Assembly: GCF_004365875.1 (NCBI RefSeq)
Contig: NZ_SODF01000002.1
Location: 1,364,001-1,428,000 of the forward strand
Length of the DNA: 64,000 bases
Reading direction: 5' to 3'
Origin: Kribbella kalugense
Lineage (GTDB): Bacteria; Actinomycetota; Actinomycetes; Propionibacteriales; Kribbellaceae
Shown: one piece after another, positions 1-8,228 of the stretch
Layout: every line of letters begins with the position of its first letter
Position numbering within the stretch: the first letter of the stretch is position 1
Notes under the pieces: generated by a model
The model's database searches: none
The model's input: only the letters and a program-made list of their open reading frames with translations
Told to the model about the DNA's origin: nothing
Program-made: the position numbers and the translations under genes

Positions 1-501
1 GAACAGCAGACCGATCACAACGGCGAAGCAGGTCAGCAGGGCGGCGGCGAACCGGCCCAGCACCTCGACGAACCAGCCGATCTTCTCGACGTCGCCGCTG
101 CTCACGGCGACGACCTCGCCGGCGGCGATCCGGCGGGTCAGCAGCGAGCCCAGCTCCGCGGCCTTGCGGAACAGCAGCTGCTGCAGGCGCGCCGCAGTAC
201 TGATCCAGTTGGTGACGACGGCGCGGTGGAAGAACGAGTCGGCGCCGGCCTTGGCCGCGCCGAAGACCAGCAGCAGCCCACCGGCCAGCATCAGCTTGGG
301 CCAGGACAGGTCGATCGCCGCCTGAACAGCGAGGCCGACCGCGACCGGAGCGGCGGCGATACCGCCGAAGTAGACCAGACCCCAGAACACTGCGAGGGCT
401 TGGCCGCGCAGCTGCTGGTGCTCCAGCCAGACGATGAGTCGGAGACCGGATCGGGTGTCGGGCACACCCGGATCGGCGAACGGGACAAGGCGCAAAGACA
501 T
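1..501 (-). CDS. ABC exporter, N-terminal membrane domain (gene runs off the window)
   Basis: The first 167 residues of a type I ABC exporter are visible; the rest, presumably including the ATPase domain, lies before base 1. The reading starts at the ATG whose complement is at 499-501 (MSLRLVPFADPGVPDTRSGL). Hydrophobic helices follow at about residues 35-60 and 68-85, then an amphipathic stretch resembling the cytoplasmic loop of exporter membrane domains (LLFRKAAELGSLLTRRIAAG, VVAVSSGDVEKIGWF). That 'R-x-x-x-G-E-V-V-x-x-x-S-x-D' pattern is typical of ABC exporter membrane domains. It is transcribed away from the MarR gene, with a 124-base divergent region between them. The substrate cannot be deduced. 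Confidence 0.8.
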   Translation of the reverse strand, partial: MSLRLVPFADPGVPDTRSGLRLIVWLEHQQLRGQALAVFWGLVYFGGIAAAPVAVGLAVQAAIDLSWPKLMLAGGLLLVFGAAKAGADSFFHRAVVTNWISTAARLQQLLFRKAAELGSLLTRRIAAGEVVAVSSGDVEKIGWFVEVLGRFAAALLTCFAVVIGLLF

Positions 502-613
502 GACGTCTCACAAGAGGCGTAGAAGGGTGGAAAAGGGCACCTGACCAGGCGAATAGATCAAGCCTAGGCGGCCCCGCCGACAGTCCGTCAAACCCTTTTC
601 AGTGCTGTCTTGG

Positions 614-639
614 TATAGTCGTTTCGTGGCGCAACGAAA
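614..639 (+). promoter_or_regulatory. Leaderless promoter and candidate autoregulatory operator of the MarR gene
   Basis: A -10 box TATAGT at 614-619 sits exactly six bases before the GTG start at 626. Over the start codon lies an inverted repeat, TTTCGT (622-627) and ACGAAA (634-639), separated by six bases. Wider matching (620s to 641) is about 18 of 22 positions palindromic. A MarR dimer bound here would block transcription start; this is inference. Confidence 0.45.
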
Positions 640-1123
640 TGAAAGAGCCGACTTCGCGCGAGCGGTCATGGACCTGATCGACCAGGGCCACCGCGGCATC
701 TCGCGACGCCTGGATCTGACCAGGGTCCGAGTGCTCGGCCTGGTCGCGGACCGCGGCCCGATCCGGCCGAACGCGATCGCTGCGGAGCTCCGGCTCACCG
801 CCTCCGCGACGAGCCGTCATCTGACCGCTTTGGAGCAGGCGGGCCAGGTCGCGGTCGAGCCGGATCCCAGTGATGCCCGGACGTTCCTGGTCGAGCTGAC
901 CGACCAGGGGCGCCAGGAGATCGAGGTGACGGTCCAGGCCGGCGTCACGGCGTTCACCAGCGTGATCGACGACTGGTCCGACGAGGACGTGGCCATGGCC
1001 ACCGCACTGATTACCCGCCTCAACGAGGCCTGGGCCCAGCGACCTCCCGCTGCTGCTCCTGAGTCCAGCGCGGGACCACGGTGGCGCCGAGCACGCAAAG
1101 TCGAAGGAGAAGCCAGTGACTGA
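626..1123 (+). CDS. MarR-family transcriptional regulator
   Basis: Winged-helix regulator of 165 residues. The wHTH spans roughly residues 30-95, with the recognition helix near TASATSRHLTALEQAG and a beta-wing ending DPSDARTFLVELTDQG, both characteristic of MarR proteins. The GTG at 626 is preferred to an in-frame GTG at 602 because the -10 box TATAGT is six bases upstream, as in leaderless actinobacterial mRNAs. Its 3' end overlaps the following membrane-protein gene by 8 bases, and a DHA2 exporter follows that. The simplest reading is a repressor of a small efflux cassette. The ligand is unknown. Confidence 0.85.
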   Translation: MAQRNERADFARAVMDLIDQGHRGISRRLDLTRVRVLGLVADRGPIRPNAIAAELRLTASATSRHLTALEQAGQVAVEPDPSDARTFLVELTDQGRQEIEVTVQAGVTAFTSVIDDWSDEDVAMATALITRLNEAWAQRPPAAAPESSAGPRWRRARKVEGEASD

Positions 1124-1610
1124 ACGGCCAGGGACCATCACCTGGGTACGCCGGTTGCTCGTTACCGCCGCCGTACTCGACTTCATCGCACTGATCGCGT
1201 TCGTCGTGGTCTACGCGACCGACCGATCAGCCATCGCGGACTGGGTCAGCAGCTCACCTGCGTTCGCGGGACAGGTCCGCAATGACGGAGTCGACGCGAC
1301 TGTCCGCTACGCGACGGTGTCCGTGTCTGCGGTCCACCTGATCATCACCGTGCTGTTCTTGTGGCTCGCAGTGGCCGTCGGCCGTGGTCGGCAGCGGATC
1401 CGGGCCACTGTGTTGCTGGTGATCACCACCTGCATCGACGGCTTCGTCAGCACGATGCCAGTCGGCGGAGCGGTCCAGCAGGTCGTCATGCTCGCCGCAG
1501 TGGCCGTAAAGATCGCCGCCCTGGTCCTGCTCTGGGCTCCCCGAAGCTCACGAGACTTCTTCACGGCCACATCCCGGGACCAGCGCCACCTGCCCGCTCC
1601 GGCACGCTGA
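1116..1610 (+). CDS. Small four-helix integral membrane protein
   Basis: 164 residues with four clear hydrophobic segments (about 11-32, 73-90, 97-115 and 121-142) and a short charged C-terminal tail. The GTG start has a good ribosome-binding site (GAAGGAGA, 1103-1110) and overlaps the end of the MarR gene by 8 bases, so the two are translationally coupled. No catalytic or family motif was recognised. Position between a MarR regulator and a DHA2 exporter suggests an accessory part of the same efflux or stress response, which is inference only. Confidence 0.65.
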   Translation: MTERPGTITWVRRLLVTAAVLDFIALIAFVVVYATDRSAIADWVSSSPAFAGQVRNDGVDATVRYATVSVSAVHLIITVLFLWLAVAVGRGRQRIRATVLLVITTCIDGFVSTMPVGGAVQQVVMLAAVAVKIAALVLLWAPRSSRDFFTATSRDQRHLPAPAR

Positions 1611-1623
1611 CCGCGAGGTACCG

Positions 1624-1644
1624 TCGACTTGTCGGACAAGTCGA
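1624..1644 (+). promoter_or_regulatory. Perfect 21-bp palindrome upstream of the exporter gene
   Basis: Two 10-base arms, TCGACTTGTC (1624-1633) and GACAAGTCGA (1635-1644), flank a single G. The palindrome ends two bases before the GGGAG ribosome-binding site and 11 bases before the GTG at 1655. It is a natural candidate operator for a dimeric regulator. It differs from the TTTCGT/ACGAAA repeat over the MarR start, so a different regulator may bind. Confidence 0.5.
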
Positions 1645-1654
1645 TGGGAGTTCG

Positions 1655-3064
1655 GTGGAGGCGTTGAGTCGCGGGCGTCGGCTGCTGATCCTCGGCATTT
1701 GCTGCATGAGTCTGTTCATCGTCGGGTTGGACTCGACGATCGTGAACCTGGCGCTTCCGGCGATCCGGTCCGAGTTCGGGGCGTCGGTCGAGAAGCTGCA
1801 GTGGACGATCGACGCGTACACGCTGGTGCTGGCCAGTCTGCTGATGGTGTCCGGGTCGACGGCGGACCGGGTCGGGCGGCGGCGGACGTTCCAGGCCGGC
1901 CTGGTGCTGTTCGGGATCGGGTCGTTGCTGTGCGGATTCGCGACGAGCATCGACCTGCTGATCGCGTTCCGGGTGCTGCAGGCGATCGGTGGCTCGATGC
2001 TGAACCCGGTCGCGATGTCGATCATCACCAACACGTTCACCGATCCGCGCGAACGGGCGCAGGCGATCGGGGTCTGGGGCGGCGTGGTCGGGCTGAGCAT
2101 GGCGGTCGGACCGGTCGTCGGCGGTTCGCTGGTCGACGCGGCCGGCTGGCGGTTCATCTTTTGGATCAACGTCCCGGTGGCGGTGGCCGCAGTACTGCTG
2201 ACTGCTCTCTTCGTACCGGAGTCGCGTTCGGCGGTGCCGCGACGGATCGATCCGGTCGGGCAGATTCTCGTCGTACTGCTGCTCGCCGGCCTGACCTACG
2301 GGATCATCGAGGGTCGATCGGCCGGGTGGGGTTCACCGCTGATCATCGGGTGCTTCGTCGTGTGCGTGGCGGCTCTGGTGACTCTCGTGTACTACGAACG
2401 TCGCCGGGAGGAGCCGTTGCTGGAGCCGCGGTTCTTCCGGAGTGCACCGTTCTCTGGGGCCACCCTGATCGCGGTGTGTGGGTTCTCGGCATTGTCGGGG
2501 TTCCTGTTCCTGAATTCCCTTTATCTGCAGTCGGTCCGCGGGTTTAGTGCACTGCACGCCGGTTTGCTGACGCTGCCGATGGCGGCGATGACTGTGGTGT
2601 TCGCACCGATCTCTGGGTGGCTGGTGGGCCACCGTGGACCGCGGGTACCGCTACTGGTGGCAGGCAGCATGCTGACCGTTGCCGGCCTCCTGCTGTCCCG
2701 TCTGGACCTGTCCACCTCGACCGTGACGCTCTTGGTCAGCTATCTGGTCTTCGGGCTCGGCTTCGGCATGCTGAACGCGCCAATCACCAACGCTGCCGTG
2801 TCTGGGATGCCACGTGCCCAGGCCGGTGTCGCAGCGGCCATTGCCTCGACCAGCCGACAGGTCGGCGCCTCACTCGGCGTTGCGATCGCCGGCACCGTGC
2901 TGACTGCCCGCCTGGTTGGCCCACTCGAGACAGGCTTCGTCGACGCGGCCAAGCTGTGCTGGTTCATCATTGCGGGCTGCGGAGTACTCGTACTGGTGCT
3001 CGGATTCATCACGACGACCCAGTGGGCTCGGCGTACCGCAGACGGCCTGCTCAGGGCTGGATGA
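1655..3064 (+). CDS. MFS drug exporter, DHA2 (EmrB/QacA) type
   Basis: A 469-residue major facilitator protein with about 14 predicted helices, the DHA2 topology. Near the N-terminus LDSTIVNLALPAI (25-37) is the DHA2 signature in helix 1; STADRVGRRRTF (about 68-79) is motif A; GVVGLSMAVGPVVGG (about 143-157) is antiporter motif C. It would export a hydrophobic drug or metabolite against protons. The GTG at 1655 is chosen because GGGAG lies four bases upstream; longer upstream reading would cover the preceding gene. It follows the MarR and membrane-protein genes. The 3' end overlaps the convergent RelA/SpoT gene by 14 bases. Confidence 0.88.
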   Translation: MEALSRGRRLLILGICCMSLFIVGLDSTIVNLALPAIRSEFGASVEKLQWTIDAYTLVLASLLMVSGSTADRVGRRRTFQAGLVLFGIGSLLCGFATSIDLLIAFRVLQAIGGSMLNPVAMSIITNTFTDPRERAQAIGVWGGVVGLSMAVGPVVGGSLVDAAGWRFIFWINVPVAVAAVLLTALFVPESRSAVPRRIDPVGQILVVLLLAGLTYGIIEGRSAGWGSPLIIGCFVVCVAALVTLVYYERRREEPLLEPRFFRSAPFSGATLIAVCGFSALSGFLFLNSLYLQSVRGFSALHAGLLTLPMAAMTVVFAPISGWLVGHRGPRVPLLVAGSMLTVAGLLLSRLDLSTSTVTLLVSYLVFGLGFGMLNAPITNAAVSGMPRAQAGVAAAIASTSRQVGASLGVAIAGTVLTARLVGPLETGFVDAAKLCWFIIAGCGVLVLVLGFITTTQWARRTADGLLRAG

Positions 3065-4067
3065 TGCCAGCCCGGATCAGTGCCTTCAGGCGACCGCGGA
3101 GGATCTTCTGGCGGCGCTCCTCATCCGGGAACAGGTCCAGGTAGCCAGGTCCCTCGGCGGCGAGCAGGTCGTCGTCAAGGCGTCGTACCGTGCCGGCTGG
3201 GGCGCGGTGGTTCATCGCTGCCTGCACTGCGGCGCTGTCGATCTCCTTGAGCAGAGCGGTGAGCTGCTCCTCGGTGGTGACGCCGAGCCGGTGCAGGATG
3301 CCGAGGACCCAGGCGTAGTGAGTTGTCTTGGCATGCGGCGCGTCCGGGTAGCGACGGGTCAGGTACGTCGTCAGCGTGCCGGTGGTGAGGTCCAGCGGCG
3401 CCTTGTCCGACGCGGTCGCCGCCAGCTCGCGGTACAGGCGGTCGATCTCGGTGAACTCGTTGTCGGCCAGCTCCATCAGCGCAGCGGCCAGCAGGAACCG
3501 CCGGTCGAACTCCGGCCTGCGGCCCGGCGGGATGTCCAGCTTGTACCGGATGTCGTGCTCGAACTCGGCCCACGCGTGCTGGACCGCCGTACGCACCTGG
3601 ATCTCCATCACCAGGTTCTTCAGTACGGCGTACTCCGGCAGCTCCCGGCGGTGCGCGTTCAGCCGGACCAGGTAGTGCTTGCTCGCGTACCCGAACACGC
3701 CCTGCGCGCGGGTGTGGGCGCCCATGTCGGTGTGCTCGACGATCTCGAACTCTTCCTCGATCACCTCACAGACCCGGTCCACCGCCTCGACCAGGAACGT
3801 GATCACCCGGGCCGCGACCAGGTCGGTGATCTGCTCGAGCGGATCGTCGTACTTCGGCCTGGTGGGATCGTCGGGGTGCGGCTTCGACGCCTTCGCGAGG
3901 AACGACTCGGGCTCCTTCGCCCGGGCGGTCGCGGTCAGGTAGTTGATGCCTTCTTCTTCACCGATCAGCTCGTTGATGAGCGCCTCGAGCTTCCGCGCAC
4001 CACCGACGTACTGCTGGTGCACCCGCTCGTACAACGTCCCCGCTTGCTGCGCCCACTCCACCTGCAT
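3051..4067 (-). CDS. RelA/SpoT-domain protein (alarmone-synthetase-like)
   Basis: 338 residues. The nucleotidyltransferase fold of (p)ppGpp synthetases is seen around residues 75-180: DPLEQITDLVAARVITF (75-91), GYASKHYLVRL (126-136) and EIQVRTAVQHAWAEFEHDI (155-173), matching the conserved Asp, Tyr and E-x-Q-x-R/W-A-x-x-E positions. There is no HD hydrolase or ACT/TGS domain, so it is not the housekeeping Rel. A helical C-terminal extension (about 190-338) has no recognised family. A -10 box TATCGT (4074-4079, complement) six bases before the ATG implies a leaderless mRNA. It is divergent from an AAA ATPase gene. Cellular alarmone synthetase or toxin-like SAS are both possible. Confidence 0.8.
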   Translation of the reverse strand: MQVEWAQQAGTLYERVHQQYVGGARKLEALINELIGEEEGINYLTATARAKEPESFLAKASKPHPDDPTRPKYDDPLEQITDLVAARVITFLVEAVDRVCEVIEEEFEIVEHTDMGAHTRAQGVFGYASKHYLVRLNAHRRELPEYAVLKNLVMEIQVRTAVQHAWAEFEHDIRYKLDIPPGRRPEFDRRFLLAAALMELADNEFTEIDRLYRELAATASDKAPLDLTTGTLTTYLTRRYPDAPHAKTTHYAWVLGILHRLGVTTEEQLTALLKEIDSAAVQAAMNHRAPAGTVRRLDDDLLAAEGPGYLDLFPDEERRQKILRGRLKALIRAGIIQP

Positions 4068-4216
4068 GCGGGAACGATAGTGCTCTTCGGCTTGCTCGTG
4101 CTGTCTATCGGAATCTAGTCATTTCGCTAGAAAGTCGTAGACACTGCTCGCGACACGCTCTGGTCGTTGATTGGTCAATCTACGGAAAACGCTAGACGGG
4201 CTCATACAGTGACAGC

Positions 4217-5410
4217 ATGGATCCGATCCGGAATCCCTATGCGCCCGGCGCCGGTCAGCGGCCGCCTGAGCTGGCCGGTCGCGACACCGAGGTGCGGCAG
4301 TTCGAGGTGGTACTCGAACGAGTCGCGGCAGGCAGGCCGGAGCGGAGCCTGGTGCTCAGCGGGCTCCGAGGCGTGGGCAAGACGGTGCTGCTCAACACGT
4401 TGCGTTCGCAGGCGATCAAGCGGGCCTGGGGCACGGGGAAGATCGAGGCGCGGCCGGAGCAGAGCATCCGGCTGCCGATCGCGCAGGCGTTGCACACCGC
4501 GATGCGGGAGCTGGGCCATCGGCACCGGGACGACGAGCGCGTCGACCAGTTCAGCGCCGTACTGAAGGCTTTTGCGTTGCGTACCGGAGCTGAGGACCGC
4601 AAGGGGATCCGGTGGCATCCGCCGGTTGACGTGGCTGCTGCGAAGGGGCGGGCCGACTCCGGTGACCTGGAGATGGACCTGATCGAGCTGTTCACCGACG
4701 CGGCCGACCTGGCCGGCGATCTGTCCGTTGGGGTCGGGCTGTTCATCGACGAGATGCAGGACATCAGCGCGGACGACCTGTCCGCGCTGTGCGCCGCTTG
4801 TCACGAGATTTCGCAGCAGAGCGCGCCGCTGGTTGTCGTGGGCGCCGGTCTGCCTCATCTGCCCGCCGTACTGTCAGCGAGCAAGTCGTACTCCGAACGG
4901 CTCTTCCGGTATGTCCGCGTCGACCGTCTGGCTCGTGAAGCGTGCGACCGGGCGCTGATGGTGCCGGCGGAGAGCGAAGGCGTGCAGTACGACGAGGAGG
5001 CGCTGGACGAGCTGTACGCCCAGACCGACGGCTACCCGTACTTCGTCCAGGCATTCGCACACTCGACGTGGGACCACGCGCCTACCTCACCAATCACGAT
5101 CAAGGACGTCGCTGTCGCTGCGCCTGAGGCGTCTGCCGAACTGACCGTCGGGTTCTTCGGATCGCGCTATGAGCGGGCTACTCCGGCGGAACGCGAGTAC
5201 ATGCGTGCGATGGCTGAGTTGGGTATCGGCGTGGACGACGGGTCGGTCCCGACCGCGGAGGTCGCCAGCACCCTCAACCGCAAACCTCAGTCCCTCTCCC
5301 CGGCTCGAGACGGCCTGATCAAGAAAGGCCTCGTCTTCTCCTCCGAACGCGGCACCGTAGCCTTCACCGTCCCCCACTTCGGCAAATTCCTCCGGACCCG
5401 CACAGCCTGA
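4217..5410 (+). CDS. AAA-type ATPase with C-terminal winged-helix-like domain
   Basis: 397 residues. Walker A is GLRGVGKT (49-56); Walker B is VGLFIDEMQD (173-182), with Glu-Met-Gln-Asp rather than a plain DExx ending. The C-terminal part (about 310-390, VPTAEVASTLNRKPQSLSP then GLVFSSERGTVAFTVP) resembles a winged-helix domain, as in ORC/Cdc6-like and archaeal-type ATPases. The -10 box TACAGT at 4205-4210 lies six bases before the ATG (leaderless). It is divergent from the RelA/SpoT-domain gene across 149 bases, so joint control is possible. The substrate or partner is unknown. Confidence 0.8.
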   Translation: MDPIRNPYAPGAGQRPPELAGRDTEVRQFEVVLERVAAGRPERSLVLSGLRGVGKTVLLNTLRSQAIKRAWGTGKIEARPEQSIRLPIAQALHTAMRELGHRHRDDERVDQFSAVLKAFALRTGAEDRKGIRWHPPVDVAAAKGRADSGDLEMDLIELFTDAADLAGDLSVGVGLFIDEMQDISADDLSALCAACHEISQQSAPLVVVGAGLPHLPAVLSASKSYSERLFRYVRVDRLAREACDRALMVPAESEGVQYDEEALDELYAQTDGYPYFVQAFAHSTWDHAPTSPITIKDVAVAAPEASAELTVGFFGSRYERATPAEREYMRAMAELGIGVDDGSVPTAEVASTLNRKPQSLSPARDGLIKKGLVFSSERGTVAFTVPHFGKFLRTRTA

Positions 5411-5729
5411 GAACTGTGGTGGTACGGGGATGTGGTCGTCCCCCGCGTGCTCCGCAGTCGCGATCGACGCCGGCTGCACCGACGGCGGCACCGGCCTCGT
5501 CCAGGACCTCGCCTCGCCCGATCATGCACCTGGAGACAATCGCCGGGGTCTGGGAACAGGCTATTGCTTGTTCCCAGACCCCGGGAGTTGTCGCGGCGAC
5601 CCTCGATGTGCGCGGTAGCTGAGCTGACTGTGCTCGTCGGTGGGGATTGCCGAGCCGCGTTGGAACCGACCGCGGCTTAACGAAACTGGCCTTCCGTGGG
5701 GTGGGTCGGAGTGGATAGGGTCAAGTGTT
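5411..5729. other. Gene-free region with strong hairpins
   Basis: No convincing gene is seen; short open frames have no plausible start and cross the hairpins. It holds the perfect 16-bp hairpin at 5543-5584, a second hairpin AGCCGCG/CGCGGCT (5653-5677), and a -10-like TAGGGT at 5716-5721, eight bases before the DUF3152 start. Confidence 0.5.
5543..5584. terminator. Perfect 16-bp hairpin, probable U-less terminator
   Basis: CCGGGGTCTGGGAACA (5543-5558) pairs without mismatch with TGTTCCCAGACCCCGG (5569-5584) around a 10-base loop. There is no T-run on either side. Such stems lacking a U-tract are often proposed as terminators in actinomycetes. It lies 133 bases after the ATPase stop codon. 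Confidence 0.5.
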
Positions 5730-6572
5730 ATGACCACCCGGCGGAGCGGCCAGCAGTCGGGTGCGCGTGGGCGGCATAGTCGGCGGAAGTCTTATCGCGG
5801 GCAGTGGTTTGCTGTTACGGCGCTGGCTGTCCTCGGCACTGTGGTGGTGGCTCATCCGGATGTGGCGCATCGGCAGTCTTTGGCGGCTGAGGTGGTTGCG
5901 GGGGCCAACGAACCGACGGTCGAGGCGCCTGTTACGGCTGTCGTGACGCCGACGCCGGTTGTGACGCCGACGCAGAAGTTCACTACTCCGTTGCGGCCGG
6001 CACCCACTCTGACGCGGAAGCCGAAGGGTGCGAAGCCGAACGTTCTGGTGTCGACCGGGAAGCTTGCCGTGGTGCCGGGGTTCGACAAGGCGACCGGGGT
6101 GCGGGACAAGCTGACGTACCGGGTGGAGATCGAGCAGGGCGTGTCGGTGAACGGCGCCGCGGTCGCCGCAGCAATTCACAAGACGTTGACGGATCCGCGT
6201 GGTTGGCAGGCGGTTCATCCGGTGAGCTTCGAGCGGACCGACAAGGTCGACGCCGATCTGCGGATCATCCTCGCGACGCCGGCGCTGACCGACAAGCTCT
6301 GTCTGCCGCTCGACACCGGTGGTGAGGTGTCTTGCCGGGTCGAGGACCGGGTAGTACTGAACGCCAAGCGGTGGATGTACGCGATCCCGGCGTACAACGG
6401 GAACGTCGACCTCTACCGCAGCTACCTGGTCAATCATGAGGTCGGGCACGCGCTCGGGCACGGTCACTCGACGTGTACGAAGCCGAAGACCCCCGCACCG
6501 GTGATGATGCAGCAGACCAAGGGCCTGGCCGGCTGCCTGCCCAACGCCTGGCCCACTATCAAAGCGACCTGA
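5730..6572 (+). CDS. DUF3152 protein, membrane-anchored, zinc-protease-like motif
   Basis: 280 residues. An Arg-rich cytoplasmic N-terminus precedes one membrane helix (about 26-42), then a Pro/Thr-rich linker and a globular extracellular domain. The C-terminal motif HEVGHALGHGH (236-246) is of the HExxHxxGxxH metzincin type and is the hallmark of the DUF3152 family. Two Cys pairs (DKLCLP/VSCRV and STCTK/AGCLP) could form disulphides outside the cell. The ATG at 5730 is chosen because TAGGGT is 8 bases upstream and the protein then begins just before the basic/TM segment. Substrate unknown; protease activity is inferred from the motif only. Confidence 0.8.
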   Translation: MTTRRSGQQSGARGRHSRRKSYRGQWFAVTALAVLGTVVVAHPDVAHRQSLAAEVVAGANEPTVEAPVTAVVTPTPVVTPTQKFTTPLRPAPTLTRKPKGAKPNVLVSTGKLAVVPGFDKATGVRDKLTYRVEIEQGVSVNGAAVAAAIHKTLTDPRGWQAVHPVSFERTDKVDADLRIILATPALTDKLCLPLDTGGEVSCRVEDRVVLNAKRWMYAIPAYNGNVDLYRSYLVNHEVGHALGHGHSTCTKPKTPAPVMMQQTKGLAGCLPNAWPTIKAT

Positions 6573-6602
6573 GAGACTGGGTACGACGGGAAGGAGTAAG
6601 CG

Positions 6603-7439
6603 ATGTCGTCACAGGACTTCCCGACGTACGGCCGCGGCGAACCCGAGCAGCAGCCACAGCAGGAACAGCAACAGCGGCCCGGCGCGGACCAGCACTTCGC
6701 CCCACCCACGCCGTACGGCGGTGGCACCTACGTCAACGGTCAGCCCGCTCCGCCGGAGCACCACTACGCGCAGCCGCAGCCGTACGGCACTCCACCGGGC
6801 CAGTACGGCCACCCTGAGGGCCCGCACCACAACCAGCCTCCGATGTATCGTCCCGGCACCCCGTACGGCGGTCCGGTGACGCCCGAGCCGCACGACCTCC
6901 CGGCGTACGGCCGGGAGCAACCAGTGGCTCCGCGCGACCCCCGCGCCGCCAGAGTGGTCGGCCTGGCGACTCTGATCGCCGCGTTCTACGGACTGCTCGT
7001 CATTTCCGTCCAGCGGGTCTCGCTGCGCGACATCTCGCAGGCGCCGGGCTCACCGCTCAACCACCCGCTCCGCACTGATGTGATCGACGCGATCGGCCAG
7101 CTGCTGCTCGTGGTGGTCGGCGCCGGTGCACTGGTGATGTGGATCCGTGACGTGCTCGCCCGCCGCAAGGCAGGCCGCCAGCCCGAGCCGCTGGAGCTGG
7201 GCGGCCTACTACTGGTCGCCGTCTCCGCAGTACCGATCCTGGTCTGGCTGATCATGGTGCTGTCCACCGGCCTCGGCGCGGTCGACGACTCGGTCCACCG
7301 GCTGCCCACGGCGTACGGCTGGGGCGGCGCCGGTCTGCTGATCCTCGCCGTCGGCCTGTTCCTCGGGTACCGCGAGCTGAAGCCCGACGTACCGAATCCG
7401 GTCGTCCAGGGTCCTCCGGCCAAGGCACCCTGGGAGTGA
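6603..7439 (+). CDS. Membrane protein with Pro/Gln/Tyr-rich disordered N-terminus
   Basis: 278 residues. Residues 1-115 are low-complexity and rich in Pro, Gln, Gly, Tyr and His, with repeated PYG motifs (TPYGGG, QPYGTP, TPYGGP). The rest carries about four membrane helices (about 118-137, 155-176, 198-220 and 242-262). A good ribosome-binding site (GAAGGAG) precedes the ATG, 30 bases after the DUF3152 stop. Its stop overlaps the start of the downstream hydrolase (GTGA). Cytoplasmic PYG-rich tails on small membrane proteins are common in actinobacteria, but no function was recognised. Confidence 0.65.
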   Translation: MSSQDFPTYGRGEPEQQPQQEQQQRPGADQHFAPPTPYGGGTYVNGQPAPPEHHYAQPQPYGTPPGQYGHPEGPHHNQPPMYRPGTPYGGPVTPEPHDLPAYGREQPVAPRDPRAARVVGLATLIAAFYGLLVISVQRVSLRDISQAPGSPLNHPLRTDVIDAIGQLLLVVVGAGALVMWIRDVLARRKAGRQPEPLELGGLLLVAVSAVPILVWLIMVLSTGLGAVDDSVHRLPTAYGWGGAGLLILAVGLFLGYRELKPDVPNPVVQGPPAKAPWE

Positions 7440-8098
7440 GCGCACCTGTCGTCCTGGTGCCCGGCCTGGGCCTCGGCCCGGAGTCGTACGCCCGGACGGT
7501 CGAGCACCTCGTCACGCCGTACCACGTCGTCACCCTGCCCGGGTACGGCGAACCTGCCGGCACCCGCGAGGACCTGCACCCACGTGCTCTCGCGGTAGCG
7601 CTGGCCGGCAAGATCCGCGAGCGGTCCGTACTCGTCGGCCACTCGGCCAGCTGCCAGATCGTCGTCGAGACGGCGATCCGGTACGCCGACCTGGTCCACG
7701 CACTCGTCCTGGTCGCACCGGCCGGCGACGCGAGGATGTCGAGCTGGGTGGACCGGGCCGTCCGCTGGCTCGGGTCCGCCGTACCGGACTCACCGAAGCT
7801 GATCCGGGTCGTCACCCCGCAGTACGCGCGTACGACGCTGCCGACCATCGCCCGCGCCGGTGAGGCCTCCCGGCACCACGACCTGGCCGAGGTCATCTCC
7901 CGGGTCAAGGCGCCGGTGCTGATCGTCCGCGGGAAGCATGACCTGATCTCGACGGCGGAGTGGGTCGAACGGCTCGCCGAGCTCAGCCACGGCGAGGCCC
8001 GGACGCTGGACACCGGCGCCCACATGCCGGTCGTCACCAACGGCCCGGAGCTGGCCGCTCTCATAGAACGAGCCGCGGCGCTGCCGGAAACTAGCTGA
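7436..8098 (+). CDS. Alpha/beta hydrolase
   Basis: 220 residues. An oxyanion/first-strand motif VVLVPGLGLGPESY near the N-terminus, nucleophile elbow GHSAS with Ser70, acidic residue Asp169 in VRGKHDL and His196 in GAHMPV give a complete Ser-Asp-His set for the fold. The GTG start overlaps the upstream TGA by four bases (GTGA), so translation is coupled to the preceding membrane-protein gene. Substrate cannot be deduced; it could be an esterase, lactonase or a MenH/BioH-like enzyme. Confidence 0.8.
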   Translation: MSAPVVLVPGLGLGPESYARTVEHLVTPYHVVTLPGYGEPAGTREDLHPRALAVALAGKIRERSVLVGHSASCQIVVETAIRYADLVHALVLVAPAGDARMSSWVDRAVRWLGSAVPDSPKLIRVVTPQYARTTLPTIARAGEASRHHDLAEVISRVKAPVLIVRGKHDLISTAEWVERLAELSHGEARTLDTGAHMPVVTNGPELAALIERAAALPETS

Positions 8099-8120
8099 CG
8101 CGTTAAACTCAGCGACACAT

Positions 8121-8218
8121 ACCTATGCGGGAGCTCGCACCGAAAGATGCGCGGGCTGAGAGGGCGACAGCAGGGTCGCCGACCGCCTGAACCTGACCGG
8201 GTAATGCCGGCGTAGGGA
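8121..8218 (+). promoter_or_regulatory. TPP (THI-box) riboswitch
   Basis: The conserved thiamine pyrophosphate aptamer blocks are present in order: GGCTGAGAGGG (8154-8164), CCTGAACCTGA (8186-8196) and GGGTAATGCCGGCGTAGGGA (8199-8218). The outer stem P1 is CCTATGC (8122-8128) with GCGTAGG (8210-8216). It ends about 10 bases before the ATG of the NCS1 permease, close to the GGGG at 8221-8224, so ligand binding probably limits access to the ribosome-binding site. It marks the downstream gene as part of thiamine supply. Confidence 0.95.
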
Positions 8219-8228
8219 TTGGGGTCTT

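Noticed and set aside
2916-4118. A 400-residue frame on the + strand across the RelA/SpoT gene
   Set aside because: The complement frame has full RelA/SpoT motifs and a leaderless promoter; the + frame has none.
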